This document shows, piece by piece, positions 13,877 through 25,600 of a stretch of DNA of 64,000 nt (positions within the stretch are counted from its first letter, which is position 1; each line of letters opens with the position of its first letter). Source of the DNA: Hyalella azteca (lineage: Eukaryota; Arthropoda; Malacostraca; Amphipoda; Hyalellidae); assembly GCF_000764305.2 (NCBI RefSeq), contig NW_025932888.1, positions 1 through 64,000 of the forward strand. The letters run 5' to 3'. A model generated the notes under the pieces. It saw only the letters and a program-made list of their open reading frames with translations, did not search any database and was not told the DNA's origin. Position numbers and translations under genes: made by a program.

Positions 13877-15027
13877 CTAGATGAAGTAAAGCTCGGAGAT
13901 AAATCCATTCCCATGTTGTTTGCTCAATCTTTCTGGAACTCGAGAGAGCTCTTTCTGGAACTTGAGAAGACTCAGCAGGATCCTGAAGTTGTTGTAAACC
14001 TCTCCTGGCCACCGTATTGTCTCGAAGACTTTATTTGCTTGCTCTGAAAACAAGTCTGTTATTTTCGCCAGCATTTGCGTTTTCGAGTGAAACTTCTTTC
14101 CGTTCCAACGGCTAAAATATTTGGTTGCGTATCCTTTATTTTGTTGTACATCTATCACTTGATTCCTATAATTGCAGACGCGTTTCTTGCATACATTTGC
14201 AGATAATTTGTGCCATTCTTCTGTACAGAAATTCTTCAGTTGCTGGATATTACTTGGGTTCCTTTTGTGAACATTAATCTTTAGTAATTTCCACAAGTTC
14301 TCAATGGGATTGAGGACTAGATATTGGCTAGGCCAAGAAAAAACATCAATTTCCCTATCTTGAAGCTATTTTTTCACAAGCTTGGCTGTATGTTTGGGAT
14401 TATTGTCATCTTGAAACACAAAATCACGTCAAAGTCCCAAGGAATCGGTAGATTTGAAGAGGTTACTTCAAGACTGTCCCTGTACATCCGCCCATTCGTC
14501 CTGCCATCAAAAATTTCAAATTATACAGGACCTTTTGAACAGAAACATCCCCAGATCATAATCGAACCGATACCAAACTTCACGGTAGGAATGGTATTCT
14601 TGTTGTTGAACGCTGAGCCGTTTTTCCGCCACGTCCGCGTAGCTCAATTCTTTCCGAAAAATTCGATTTCCTTTCGTCCGACCATTTTACTTTATCCCAA
14701 CATTCCTGTGGTTTCTCCCCGTATGTTTTAACATAACATAACTTCGCGTGATGAGTAAAATTGCATTATTGCTCAATTTTCTTCAGACAGGCTCTCACGT
14801 GTCGGTACTTCAACAGCGGAACCTTTCGTGAGGATCTTGACATAAGACCAGTACGATTTATAGCTCTGCTGATTGTGTCCTTTCCTACATAAATCCCAAC
14901 TTCCTTCAGGTCGCTTTCTGCAACAAACAAACGGGTTCTTCCATACCTTTCTGCTCATCCAACTTGCATTACCGTCTGTTAAATTCCTTGGACGACCAGG
15001 TCTTAGAAGGTTTGCAACAGCATGCTC
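13877..15027 (-). pseudogene. Tc1-like transposase, decayed main part
   Basis: Tc1/mariner cut-and-paste transposase, in pieces. From high to low coordinates: the GRPR AT-hook-like linker (RPGRPRNLTDGNAS, about 14960-15010), the second helix-turn-helix (TISRAINRTGLMSRSSRK, about 14810-14880), the first catalytic Asp in WSDE (14676-14678), the second in QDDNNPKHTAK (about 14404-14409) and the Glu in NPIENLWKLLK (14300-14302). The last spacing of 34-35 residues fits the DD34E class. The tail reads RKRVCNYRNQVIDVQQNKGYATKY. Several stops and frameshifts interrupt it, so it is dead. The N-terminus is displaced to 16127-16294 by an insertion. I could not find its own TIRs with confidence. Confidence 0.9.
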
Positions 15028-16126
15028 CCCAAATAAAAATTAAGGGTGGTGCACCGATGATTATAGGTGGCAATAGCAGTTTATAGGTGGCGTAACTGTG
15101 GGTGGCCAGATCTGTCAAAAATCGACAATAAAACCTCAATAAATCGAGAGGGTGGCGAGTATAGGTGGCAGTCATCGATGAATCATTGATGGAGTATAGG
15201 GTCTTAAAAATCGGTAGCGCATTGCAGGCAAATCTTTTTTAAGCCACTGAAAACCGTTTGCCTACACTCTGCACGAAGGTATATGACACTGTAATTTATC
15301 CAACATAGAAAGGTGTTATTGGGTTGCGTGTCATTCGAAATCAAGACGAAACCATGACTTCGTTCTGTGTGCTTGGCTTTTAAGATTAGGTTGTGTCAAG
15401 AAAATTTAGCGTGAATTCGGTAGGTACCAATAAAACTGATAGACAGAAGCAATGATTTCACAAATTTCTTCTAGCGGGTGTTTAATCGAATATAGCTGCA
15501 TGTTCAAATAAAATTGTAGATGGAACCATCTAATCGTCACGGTGGTAGCATTAACTTTTCCCATTTGATGAAATTAATATTTGCAATACGTAAGTTAAAT
15601 CTTTCAAAATTACTCGACTGCCATGTCCTCTCCGATGGCTCAACGGTAGAGGCTCGGCTTCGCGTGGGGGAGATCGGAGTTCGAATCCTGCAGGCAGGGA
15701 GTTTCTTCAAGTCGATTTCTCATGAGGTATGTGTATGGTACTCTGATAATTTGTTCCTGCTGTATGTCTGATATTGTTACTTGTACTGTCATGGGAGGTT
15801 AGCATACGTAGCTCTTAGAATGGTAATTGAATGAAGCAATATCAGTAAATGCAGAAGCATCGGATTTGAAATTAAAGGAAAAGTTTTTATTGACTTCATT
15901 TTGAAGGTGGCCATCGGTGACTCATTGATGCGCCACCGGTGCCAATGGGTAGTTATTAGCGGAAGAAGAGCTTTACGGGTAGGGGGGCCATCGGCAGGTT
16001 ATAGGTGTGGGATAGGTGGTGCACGCCACCCTTAATTCACTGTATAAATCCTAGTTGCTCCACCTATGGCGTCCGCCGATAGCCATCATAAAAACATAGG
16101 TGCTCCACTCTTAATTTTTATTTGGG
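15028..16126. mobile_element. TIR insertion element inside the Tc1 copy
   Basis: About 1.1 kb bounded by inverted ends: cccaaataaaaattaaggg at the left, and the reverse complement of the right end reads cccaaataaaaattaagag, so about 18 of 19 bases match. It sits between two parts of one transposase, which marks it as a later insertion. The subterminal zones carry many 'ataggtgg' motifs. No transposase is seen, so it is non-autonomous. A target duplication longer than 'TC' is not visible, and the superfamily is unassigned. It contains a tRNA-like sequence at about 15625-15697. Confidence 0.8.
15625..15697 (+). other. tRNA-like / pol III internal promoter sequence
   Basis: Box A-like TGGCTCAACGG (15636-15646) and box B-like GTTCGAATCC (15679-15688) are 33 nt apart, as in a tRNA gene. 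D-arm pairing (CTC/GAG) is possible, but the T stem and acceptor stem pair poorly. I read it as a degenerate tRNA or SINE head, not a working tRNA gene. Confidence 0.5.
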
Positions 16127-16294
16127 TCGGATGATGTCGTCAGGATGATTGCTTCCTGACGAAATTTCCAATTGTACAGTTTTACTTAATGATATATCAA
16201 GCTCCTTGGATAGTATTTGATACCAATTACATATCTTGTGACAATCGATGACCTTTTGATGCAAATCTGGCGCTAACTCTCGAGTTTTAGCCAT
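16127..16294 (-). pseudogene. Tc1-like transposase, displaced N-terminus
   Basis: The start codon is at 16292-16294. It reads MAKTRELAPDLHQKVIDCHK and then a degraded first helix-turn-helix, the standard Tc1-family start (MAKTKELS-type). It ends at 16127, where the TIR insertion begins. The matching continuation (EHAVANLLRPGRPRN) resumes on the other side, just below 15028. Confidence 0.85.
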
Positions 16295-16458
16295 TTTAAA
16301 TTAAATGTTTAAGATGAAGCTGAATATATAGTATCTTCAACGGAACACAAAATCTTGTAAATAGAAACTGCTCTGATTTGCCAATTAGATAATGATATGA
16401 GATTAGTGGAACGTCTAAAGTGACAAGCGAATTTTGAGTACTTTTAAAGAAGTTATTT

Positions 16459-16522
16459 TTGTTCATTTTGAACGTGTAGGCATGTTCATTTTGAACATGT
16501 AAGCATGTTCATTTTGAACATG
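16459..16522. repeat. 23-bp repeat x3, each unit palindromic
   Basis: The core gttcattttgaac starts at 16461, 16484 and 16507 (period 23). The core and its flanks (atgttcattttgaacat) are self-complementary apart from the centre. Confidence 0.85.
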
Positions 16523-16559
16523 TTTTCCGTTCAATATCCTTTCTACATAATGTTTCTAG

Positions 16560-17750
16560 TACCATTAACAATATACTGACCGAATATTAGGTAAAATCTC
16601 GCACTTTAACTTCAGATATGAAGAAAACTGGAATTTATCCAATACTTTTTGTGTCACTGTTTTCGAAATATTTAGGATGAGATATGTCATGAAATGACAT
16701 ATTTCATGTTATTTCAAGTCTCAGACATGCATCAAGTCAATCGTCACTTCAATTACTGCATATATCAGATTATTGTCAGATAAAAAAAAGAGAGCAGTGC
16801 TTCATGAGCATAATAGTTTTCTTCTTGAACTGCTCTCCATCAATTCGCCCAATTCAGACTGGATGGAGGTCGATCAAAAACAATAATTACTGATATAATG
16901 TGCGCAGATTTTTTTCGGTGTTTGGGTCCTCTTGAACTCTTTGNAGGTTAGGATATGTCAGGCTGTGTTCAGTTCGGTTAGGTTATGTTAGGGTTTTTTG
17001 GCTAGGTAAAACTAATGTAAGATTGTTTTAAACACTAATGATACACACAGGAAAAGGCCACAATTGGGGGATTGCTGTGTGTCGTAGGAAATGTGTGGCA
17101 AGAAGAAGAAGAGAGAAAAAGAAAAAAAAAGTTTAGCGGCTGATCTGGTTAGGGAGGAAAATGTTATACTCGGAGCTCGTTAATGTTAATTGGAAAACAT
17201 GACTTCATTGACATGCCCGAAAATTTGGAAATATTAATTCTCAAATCGAAATCTGCATCTCTGGCTGTCAAAGTTCATTAGATCTTTCGGTGAAATATTT
17301 GCTGGAATAAGTTATTTGTTCACTCACGAGGTTCGTTCAGAGGTTGTATTTACATGGATGTTTGTTCCATGTTAATTGAGTTTACTCGACTACTATGTTC
17401 TTGACTACTATGTTCATAACTTAAAATAAAGTTTGAATTATGATAGCTTATGTTCGTACTTATTGCGCACATTACAACTGTTGAGGTAAGTCTACAGTTA
17501 CATTATTCTTACATATATTCTATTACATGACCTTATAATATATGTACTAAGTTTCTTTTAGATTATTTTGTTATTTCGTGGTTGACGTTTAATTATGTAT
17601 AGCTTCAATGACGATGATACCATTTCGTAGCCATACGTTATTTGTTCATAGTCATTAGGCAAGAAATTTCGCTTCAATCGCTGCGGCAACAGAACAGAAA
17701 ACGTAGCTTATTTTTAAGCTTCATATGAAATTTTGCCGAGCTCCTGGCCA
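16560..17750. other. No recognisable feature
   Basis: AT-rich sequence with a single unknown base (n) at 16944. I see no gene or clear repeat. Another n is at 17966, so the assembly is imperfect here. Confidence 0.5.
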
Positions 17751-17753
17751 AAT

Positions 17754-17918
17754 GCCAACTACCAATTAAGACCAGCCATTGGTAAACTTTATTTGTCTTG
17801 CTTTAGATGCCAACTACCAATTAAGACCAGCCACTGGTACACTTTATTTGTCTTGCTTTAGATGCCAATTACCAATTAAGACCAGCCACTGGTACACTTT
17901 ATTTGTCTTGCTTTAGAT
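17754..17918. repeat. 55-bp tandem repeat, 3 copies
   Basis: Units starting at 17754, 17809 and 17864 contain 'accaattaagaccagccact' and 'tttatttgtcttgctttaga'. They differ at only a few positions, so the expansion is recent. Confidence 0.95.
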
Positions 17919-18916
17919 GCTTCCGAAATATTCTAGATATTTTGCATACTCTGTGAGCCGCATGANTCCAGCCTTTGCCTCGATCATAGTTGTTGCCACG
18001 CCTGTCTGCTGTGTCATTTGACGTTTATTTATCCCAACATGGCGCTCATTTTCTGATATTTAGGGTACAATTTTCGCAGAAATTACTCCCTAAATGCAAT
18101 AGTGAGGCTCTGAGAGTGACGGCCCGTGGCGAGTGAAAAGGTTCGTGATGCGTGGCACCCGGCCACCATTGCTTGATAGTGATAATATATATAATCAACT
18201 GACACGCTGGTGGAAATTCTGATCTTATAATGATGGCCAGGCGTATGATGAACGCATCAATAACTACGATGTGTTTCAGTCAATACAACCAGAGGCACTA
18301 CGATCATTTAGAAGCCCCTACAGTTCATGCAAAGACCCTTTCACAAGTTTTGAAGTTACTTGATTTTAGCATTTTTTTAAATCTTCTTTTTTATGTCGCC
18401 ATTCCTTTTCATGTCCATGATTAGCAAATAATCGCATTTATTCAACCCATCGTCAAGATATTTCTATAATTCAATTTTTCCTAAGATTAAGATTCATAAT
18501 TCTTGTAGTTCACGTTCAGGACATTTTACATGCGCATGAAATGAACATTATCCGAGCAGGATCGTCTTCAGAGCCTGACTAGCTTCACTCCTCTTGGGAT
18601 CAAATTAGGATTCCCTTAAGACTAACCTGGCGCGTCACAATAAATGTGCAGAGCTTCTTTGTGTGATGACTATAACGACATCATCAGCTGCTGTATTTCA
18701 GGCTTATTTTCTTAATCTCATGATTAATGACTAAAAATCCTTAATGATCACGGTTAACCTTCTACTATGGACGCGTTGTACGAAAAATAAACCGAGGAGA
18801 CCTGCCTTCCCCATGCATTACCAAGCCTGGTGCTTGTAAAGGTCACTACCATGAGCCTAAGTAAGTAAACTAGCTTCAGGTGTATCTTTAATATCAAATG
18901 TGAATTTAACTTAAAA

Positions 18917-21900
18917 ATAACCGTGACCTAGCCTTACACTCACTTTAACTTCACTTCTTGTTTGTTTGTCTGTCTGTCTGTCTGTCTTATCTTATAATCT
19001 TTGTCTGTCTTATCTTATAATCGATATTTAACACACTTCTACCTGTCCAATCGATCTGAAATTTGGCACACTTGCGTAAAGTTGGAGACAATGCATGAAT
19101 CAATTGACAGAATAAATAATTTTATAAATTAATAAAAAATTTTCACAGTATTAAAAAAAAGTAAAAAAATAATTTCGTCTCCTACAAATCTTATAATCAT
19201 ATGTGACACAATTCGACCTGTCCAATAGATCCGAAATTTTGCACAATTGCATAAAGTCAGAGACAATGCATGAATCAATTGACAGAATAAATAATTTTAT
19301 AAATTAAAAAATTTTTTTTTTCAATATTAAAAAAAGTAAAAAAATAATTTCGTCTCCTACAAATCTTATAATCATATGTGACACAATTTGACCTGTCCAA
19401 TTGTTCCGAAATTTTGCACAATTGCATAAAGTCAGAGACAATGCATGAATCAATTGACAGAATAAATAATTATGAATATTTACACAATTTTGATATCTTA
19501 AAAAAATTTGAAAAATATTTTTTTTATATTTGAAAATGAAATTAGAAATTCATTGTAAATGTGTAACATCCAAGATACTGGATTGTTCAGAAGTGTTGTC
19601 TTTAAAAAAAAATTTTTAAACGCTTATTTTGTGTAATTAACTTCACAATTAACTTCACTTCTTGTTTGTTTGTCTGTCTGTCTGTTACAAATCTTATAAT
19701 CGATATTTAACACACTTCTACCTGTCCAATCGATCTGAAATTTGGCACACTTGCGTAAAGTTGGAGACAGTGCAAGAATCAAATGACAAAATAAATTATT
19801 TTAAAAATTAAAATTTTTTCAATATTAAAAAATTGAGAAAATAATTTTGTCAGCTACAAATCTTATAACTGATATTGGACACACTATTACCTGTCCATTT
19901 GACCTGAAATTTTGTAAACTTGTGTGACGTCGGAGGCAATACATGAATCACTTGACAATAAATAATTTTGAAAAAATGTACGTATTAAAATAAATTGAAA
20001 AATTATTTTTTTTAATATTCGAAAATAAAATTAGAAATTCATTGTACATCTGTTATCTGTAACATTGGAAACACATGATTCTTTAGAAGTGTTGTCTTTA
20101 AAAAGTAATTTTTAAACGTATATTAATAATGTTTGAATCAAATAAGTATGAGCGTTTATTTCAATATCCTTCATGAATTGAATGCGTGCAGACGTGAACA
20201 ATATATTTTACTGTGCATAAATTCTCAAGCATATGTTTTATTCCATTGTCCGTATGAATAATAAAATATGCGTTTAAAATTACTTTTTAAAGACAACACT
20301 TCTGAACAATCCAGTGTCTTGGATGTTACACATGTACAATGAATTTCTAATTTTATTTTCAAATATTGAAAAGACAAATTATTTTTCAAAAATTTTTTAA
20401 GATCGATTGGGTAAGGTCAGATCGATTGGGTCAGGTAGAAGTGTGTTAAATATCGATTATAAGATTTATAGCAGACAGACAAGAAGGAAAGTTGAAAAGA
20501 AGTCTTGTAAGCAAGTTACTGAGCTTAATACTATAATCTTAAACTGAACACAAACGATTTCTTCTAGTTAGCGCGATCAAACGATAGGAGACTTGAATAT
20601 ATTATACCCTAGAATAAATAAAAAATTACTGGGCATATTAGTAAAGTCTTCAACTGAACACAAGCAATTTCTGCTTGTGAACACGATCAAACGTTAGGAG
20701 AGTTAAGTATATTATACCTAAGAAAAAATATTTACTGAGCTTATTGATATAATCTTAAACTGAACACAAGCGATATCTTCTAGTTAACGCGATCAAACGA
20801 TAGCAGACTTAAATATATTATTCCCTAGAATGAATTAAAAATTACCGGGCATATTACTATTCTATTGAACTGAACACAAGCAATTTCTGCTTGTGAACAC
20901 AATCAAACGATAGGAGACTTAAATATATTATACTCTAGATTAAATAAAGAAATTACTGGGCATATTACTATAGTCTTGAACTGAACATAAGCAATTTCTG
21001 CTTGTGAACACGAACAAACGTGGATAGACTTGAATATATTACACCTTAGAATATAAAAAAAATACTGAGCTTATTACTATAATCTTAAACTGAACACAAG
21101 CGATATCTTCTAGTTAACGCGATAAACGATAGGAGACTTAAATATAATATCCCCTAGAATAAATAAAAAATTACTGGGCATATTACTATAGTCTGGAACT
21201 GAACACAAGCAATTTCTGCTTTTGAACACGATCAAACGATAGGAGACTTATATATATTATACCTTAGAATATAAAAGAAATTACTGAGCTTATTAATATA
21301 ATCTTAAACTGAACACAAGCGATATCTTCTCCTTAACGCGATCAAACGATAGGAAACCTAAATATATTATTCCCTAGAATAAATTAAAAATTACCTGGCA
21401 TATTACTATAGTCTGGAACTGAACACAAGCAATTTCTGTTGGTGAACACGATCAAACGATAGGAGACTCAAATATATTATACCTTATAATATAAAAAAAG
21501 TTACTGAGCTTATTGCTATAATCTTGAACAGAACACAAACAATATCTTCTAATTAACGCGATCAAACTATAGGAGATTTAAATATATTACACCCTAGAAT
21601 AAATAAAAAAATTACTGGGCATATTACTAAAGTCTTGAACTGAACACAAGCAATTTCTGCTTGTGAACGCGATCAAACGATAGGAGACTTAAATATATTA
21701 TAACTTAGAATTTAAAAAAAGTTACTGGGCTTATTACTATAATATTGAACTGAACACAAGCAATGTCTTCTAGTTAACGCGATCAAACGATAGGAGACTT
21801 AAATATATTATACCCTAGAATAAATAAAAAATTACTAGGCATATTACTATAGTCTTAAACTGAACATAAGCAATTCCTGCTTTTGAACACGATCAAACGA

Positions 21901-22682
21901 TAGGAGACTTATATATATATTATACCTTAGAATATAAAAAAATTACTGAGCTTATTAATATAATCTTAAACTGAACACAAGCAATATCTTCTAATTAACG
22001 CGATCAAACGATAGGAGACTTAAATATATTATACCCTTGAATAAATAATAATTTACCGGGCATATTACTATAGTCTTAAACTGAACACAAGCAATTTCTG
22101 CTGGTGAACACGATCAAACGATAGGAGACTTAAATATATTATACCTTAGAATATAAAATAATATGCGTTTAAAAATTACTTTTTAAAGACAACACTTCTG
22201 AACAATCCAGTGTCTTGGATGTTACACATGTACAATGAATTTCTAATTTTATTTTCAAATATTAAAAAAAAAATTATTTATCAAAATTTTTTTAAGATAT
22301 CAATATTTTGTAAATTTTCAAAATTATTTATTCTGTCAATTGATTCATGCATTGCCTCTGAACTTATGCAATTGTGCAAAATTTCAGATCAATTGGACAG
22401 GTCAAATTGTGTCATATATGGATTATAAGATTTGTAGCAGACGAAATTATTTTATAATTTGTTTTTAATAATGAAATTTTTTTAATTTATAACATTATTT
22501 ATTCTGTAAATTGATTCATACATTGCCTCCATCTTTACGCAAGTGTGCAAAATTTCGAATCGATTGGACAGGTAGAAGTGTGTTAAATATTGATTAGAAG
22601 ATTTGGAGCAGACAGACAGACAAACAAACAAGAAGTGATGTTAAAGAGAAGTCTTGTAATAACCGTGACCTAGCTTACACTC
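18917..22682. mobile_element. Inverted-repeat element with satellite core
   Basis: The ends are inverted: 'ctttaacttcacttcttg' plus tgtttgtctgtc at about 18943-18985, and the reverse complement at about 22614-22646. Outside them lies a 24-25 bp direct repeat, ataaccgtgacctagc(c)ttacactc, at 18917-18941 and 22659-22682. The left arm repeats a block ('acctgtccaatcgatctgaa', gcatgaatcaattgacag) several times (19030, 19200, 19390, 19710, 19890). The same block recurs inverted at about 20260-20510 and 22160-22640. No coding capacity is seen. The terminal motif agaagtcttgtaa occurs both at the true right end (22648) and at 20500. It is probably a non-autonomous DNA or Helitron-type element; the class is not settled. 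Confidence 0.75.
20517..22160. repeat. 110-bp satellite array, alternating A/B monomers
   Basis: Fifteen monomers start at 20517, 20626, 20732, 20842, 20953, 21062, 21171, 21281, 21391, 21501, 21612, 21722, 21832, 21943 and 22053. All share aactgaacacaagc and gatcaaacgataggagactt. Type A has 'ttactgagcttatt' with 'tatcttctagttaacgcg'. Type B has 'ttactgggcatatt' with 'tttctgcttgtgaacacg'. They alternate A-B with one B-B step (20842/20953), and the unit at 21722 is mixed. This is a dimeric higher-order repeat of about 220 bp. Confidence 0.93.
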
Positions 22683-22689
22683 CTGAAAA

Positions 22690-25600
22690 TAGGAATATAC
22701 AAAATCAAAGCACAAAAGGAAGGAGAAAAAAGGATATTGTCAGCGTTTCCTTCATAAAAAGGAACTCCGACTTCATGTCCTTCATCTCAGATAATTTCAG
22801 TTTGACTTATTAATTGAATTTTACTGGTATATTCTTTGCCTTGGCTGAATCTTGACAGTAATATTTTATCTTGTTGAGGATTTTTGCTCAAATTAGAATT
22901 AAATAAATTAAAAATTAAAGTTATTATCTGCCACATTGTACGTAGAAGTTGTTAACTGTTTAGTAAAGATGGTTTGCGAGCGCTCGTCTTGCATGAGATA
23001 TGACAGCGTCTGAGGCTATCCATCTACGCCGGCCTCTGATATGCTCTGCAGGCTGGCAATGTATAGCTTCGCAGTTTTTATTTCCCTAATAAAACTTTTG
23101 AGGCAAAACTTGTTGGTTCTAGACAACTTTTGTGCATTCCAAACGACGAGCATGTCTCAGCAACTTCAGATATTTTTACTGGAAGTTCACGGTCATTTTT
23201 TAGATGAACGTTTAATGTTTTGCTCCATTATTAATAATATGAAATATAAAATTACCTCTGATGCTTTTCCTTCCTGTGAAACCACGTAATAGCGTCATTC
23301 CAAAACAAATGGAAATAAACAAACCCCTTCGGTCATAAGCTGCAGATCGCACGTCTCATTCTTATCGGTTATTTCTTTGGCGCCAGCCTCAGCGTTCTGG
23401 CCGATTCAGAATTGTTCCTATTGCTCAAACTCCTTTATAATTTCAAGTTCTATGAGGTTTATTGAACCAATGGGTATTTTCGCGTGATGCCTGTCGGAGA
23501 CCACCACTGCCCTGCTTCGAATGGACTATCATGATGCCTTCCTTTAAGAACGCAGCCTCAAACACTGGCGGACTATCACATTTTCAGCCGCAAGCCACCA
23601 AACTGATCGCATACATTGAAGTAGATAAATCAGTCCACAGGAAAACAGCCTGCAAATGTGTGGCCCAGCCAGCATCGTCTGCCAATGCGCGAAAAAATTC
23701 TGCACCACTCGGACAGAGCGCGCCGGAGCCTTGAAGTGAATATGATGCTCGCCACCGACCCGTCCGTATATCTGGCCCGAGCATCGCATCACCCCACGGT
23801 TGGAAGAACGGCCACTCTTTGAAGGAATATAGATATTGGAAAAGAACTATGCTATCTTAAACCAAGCCTCACATGATTTGAGAGAAAAGTTACTTCACTT
23901 AACGATCCCCGGGAAGTCACATTTGATCCGTGGCCTGGTAGTGCATGCACGGCAGGTTTCGTGCACTTACCCCGGAGAGCTAGGCTGATTTGACTGGTCG
24001 CAGTCCATTGTACGCTGGTCACAGTTCGAGACAAAGTCAGGAAATGAAAATACGTTTCGATGAAATATTCATTGGTGGACGATCATTACCCTCAAGGCTA
24101 TTCGCTCCCGTATATGGTGGTGTAAAGCTCATAACATTTAAAACTAGATGATGTCATGAGCTCTTGAATGACGGCAGGCTTAATCCGAGGCTGATTGACG
24201 GCTAGGCGGAAATATGCTAGGTGTTCCATTCAGGACTGATTGGTGCATGAAATTGGTGATGTACGGCTGCCCTCCCATTATGGTGAATAGTATTGTCAAC
24301 GATCTGAACGTTTTAGCACCGAATTTGAAATTCGTCTCACCTGAGGTTACTTTCCTAAATTCTATACACTGTATATAATGTACGCCGTACATGTTGTACA
24401 TCGTAAATAATGGACTAATCGAATGGAAAATACGCCGTATATAAAGGAATTGGAAAAAATTGAATCTAATTGAATGGAAAAGAAAATTTCTACTTCTGCC
24501 CATAATTTGCTACTGACAAGTGCTTGTTCACATTTGTGGCACTGCTTACTTAATTAAGTTTCATCAAGTTGTGATTTTTGAGCTTCATCGAGTTTACTGT
24601 GATTATCTTTAATTTGATTTAAATGATTCAATAAACTTGTTTCTGAGAGTGGGTGACTTTCCGTTTAATTAAGGTTTTCCGTGTAATTAATTCGCTAAGT
24701 ATTTTCCAGGGTAAATAAGACTCTTGAAAAACTTTCAAACGCCCTATTCAAGTTCCGTCCTCTGACTTTCATTCGAAAAGTTCAGCTCGGGTTACTCCGC
24801 AAGCCTTCAAGTTGAACTAAACTCTAAAAAAGTTTATATCGTTTGTTCTATTGATGGCTTAGTTGCAAGAACGAATTTTATCATCTCGCATATTCAATCT
24901 TAATCTTGGTTGTAAATAGTTCGATTGAACATCACTTGTAAAGTGTTTTCACCTAAATTCTCTTTTCACTTTGTCTCATATCATGCAATTGTGTTTATAC
25001 CTGGAAATTGCCTCATTCCAGATAAAAGCAACGAAAATTCTTCTTTGACGCCTTCGTAAAGCAAGCATTGTCATGATATTGATGCCTCCTCGAGAATCTG
25101 TGAAGTAATTCAATAGAGATTGCGAGATATGTTTTCAGATTTGAGTTTAGGAGAAATTGTTTGCGACTGCAGCGCGGGGATTGAAATCCTGATAGCATTG
25201 AAGACTTCACAGGCCAGGCAGCACAGCGGTGAAATTGAAAGAGTAACTGCGCTGGAAGGCAATTTTTTTCATTTACATATTTAATTTAATTATTTAATAT
25301 CAAAAAATTTCCCCAACTCCTTGCAGTAAAATACTAGCCTGGGAAACATTTATAACCTAAACCCTTCCCTATATCTCTTAAAATTGTAATTATTTATCGA
25401 ACAACAAATGGCGAGTAACCCTGCTTATTTATCGGAAAGTGTGCAAATAAATTGCCCGATTGCCGCTATCTACACTTGTCGCTGCAATAACGTAACAACT
25501 AAGAAGTCCAATTGAAAACAGTGCCCAACTTTTGCTGGGTAGCCGGCGTCTTGCGATGCAAACCGGAAAACCTATGAAAATTCTATGCATGGAAATTTCC

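Noticed and set aside
15625..15697. Functional tRNA gene
   Set aside because: Boxes A and B are present, but the T and acceptor stems do not pair well.
20517..22160. CRISPR-like array
   Set aside because: Units of about 110 bp are repeated throughout with no unique spacers; it is a satellite.
23462..23792. Three overlapping ORFs on both strands
   Set aside because: No recognised motif; coding not supported, though composition differs from surroundings.
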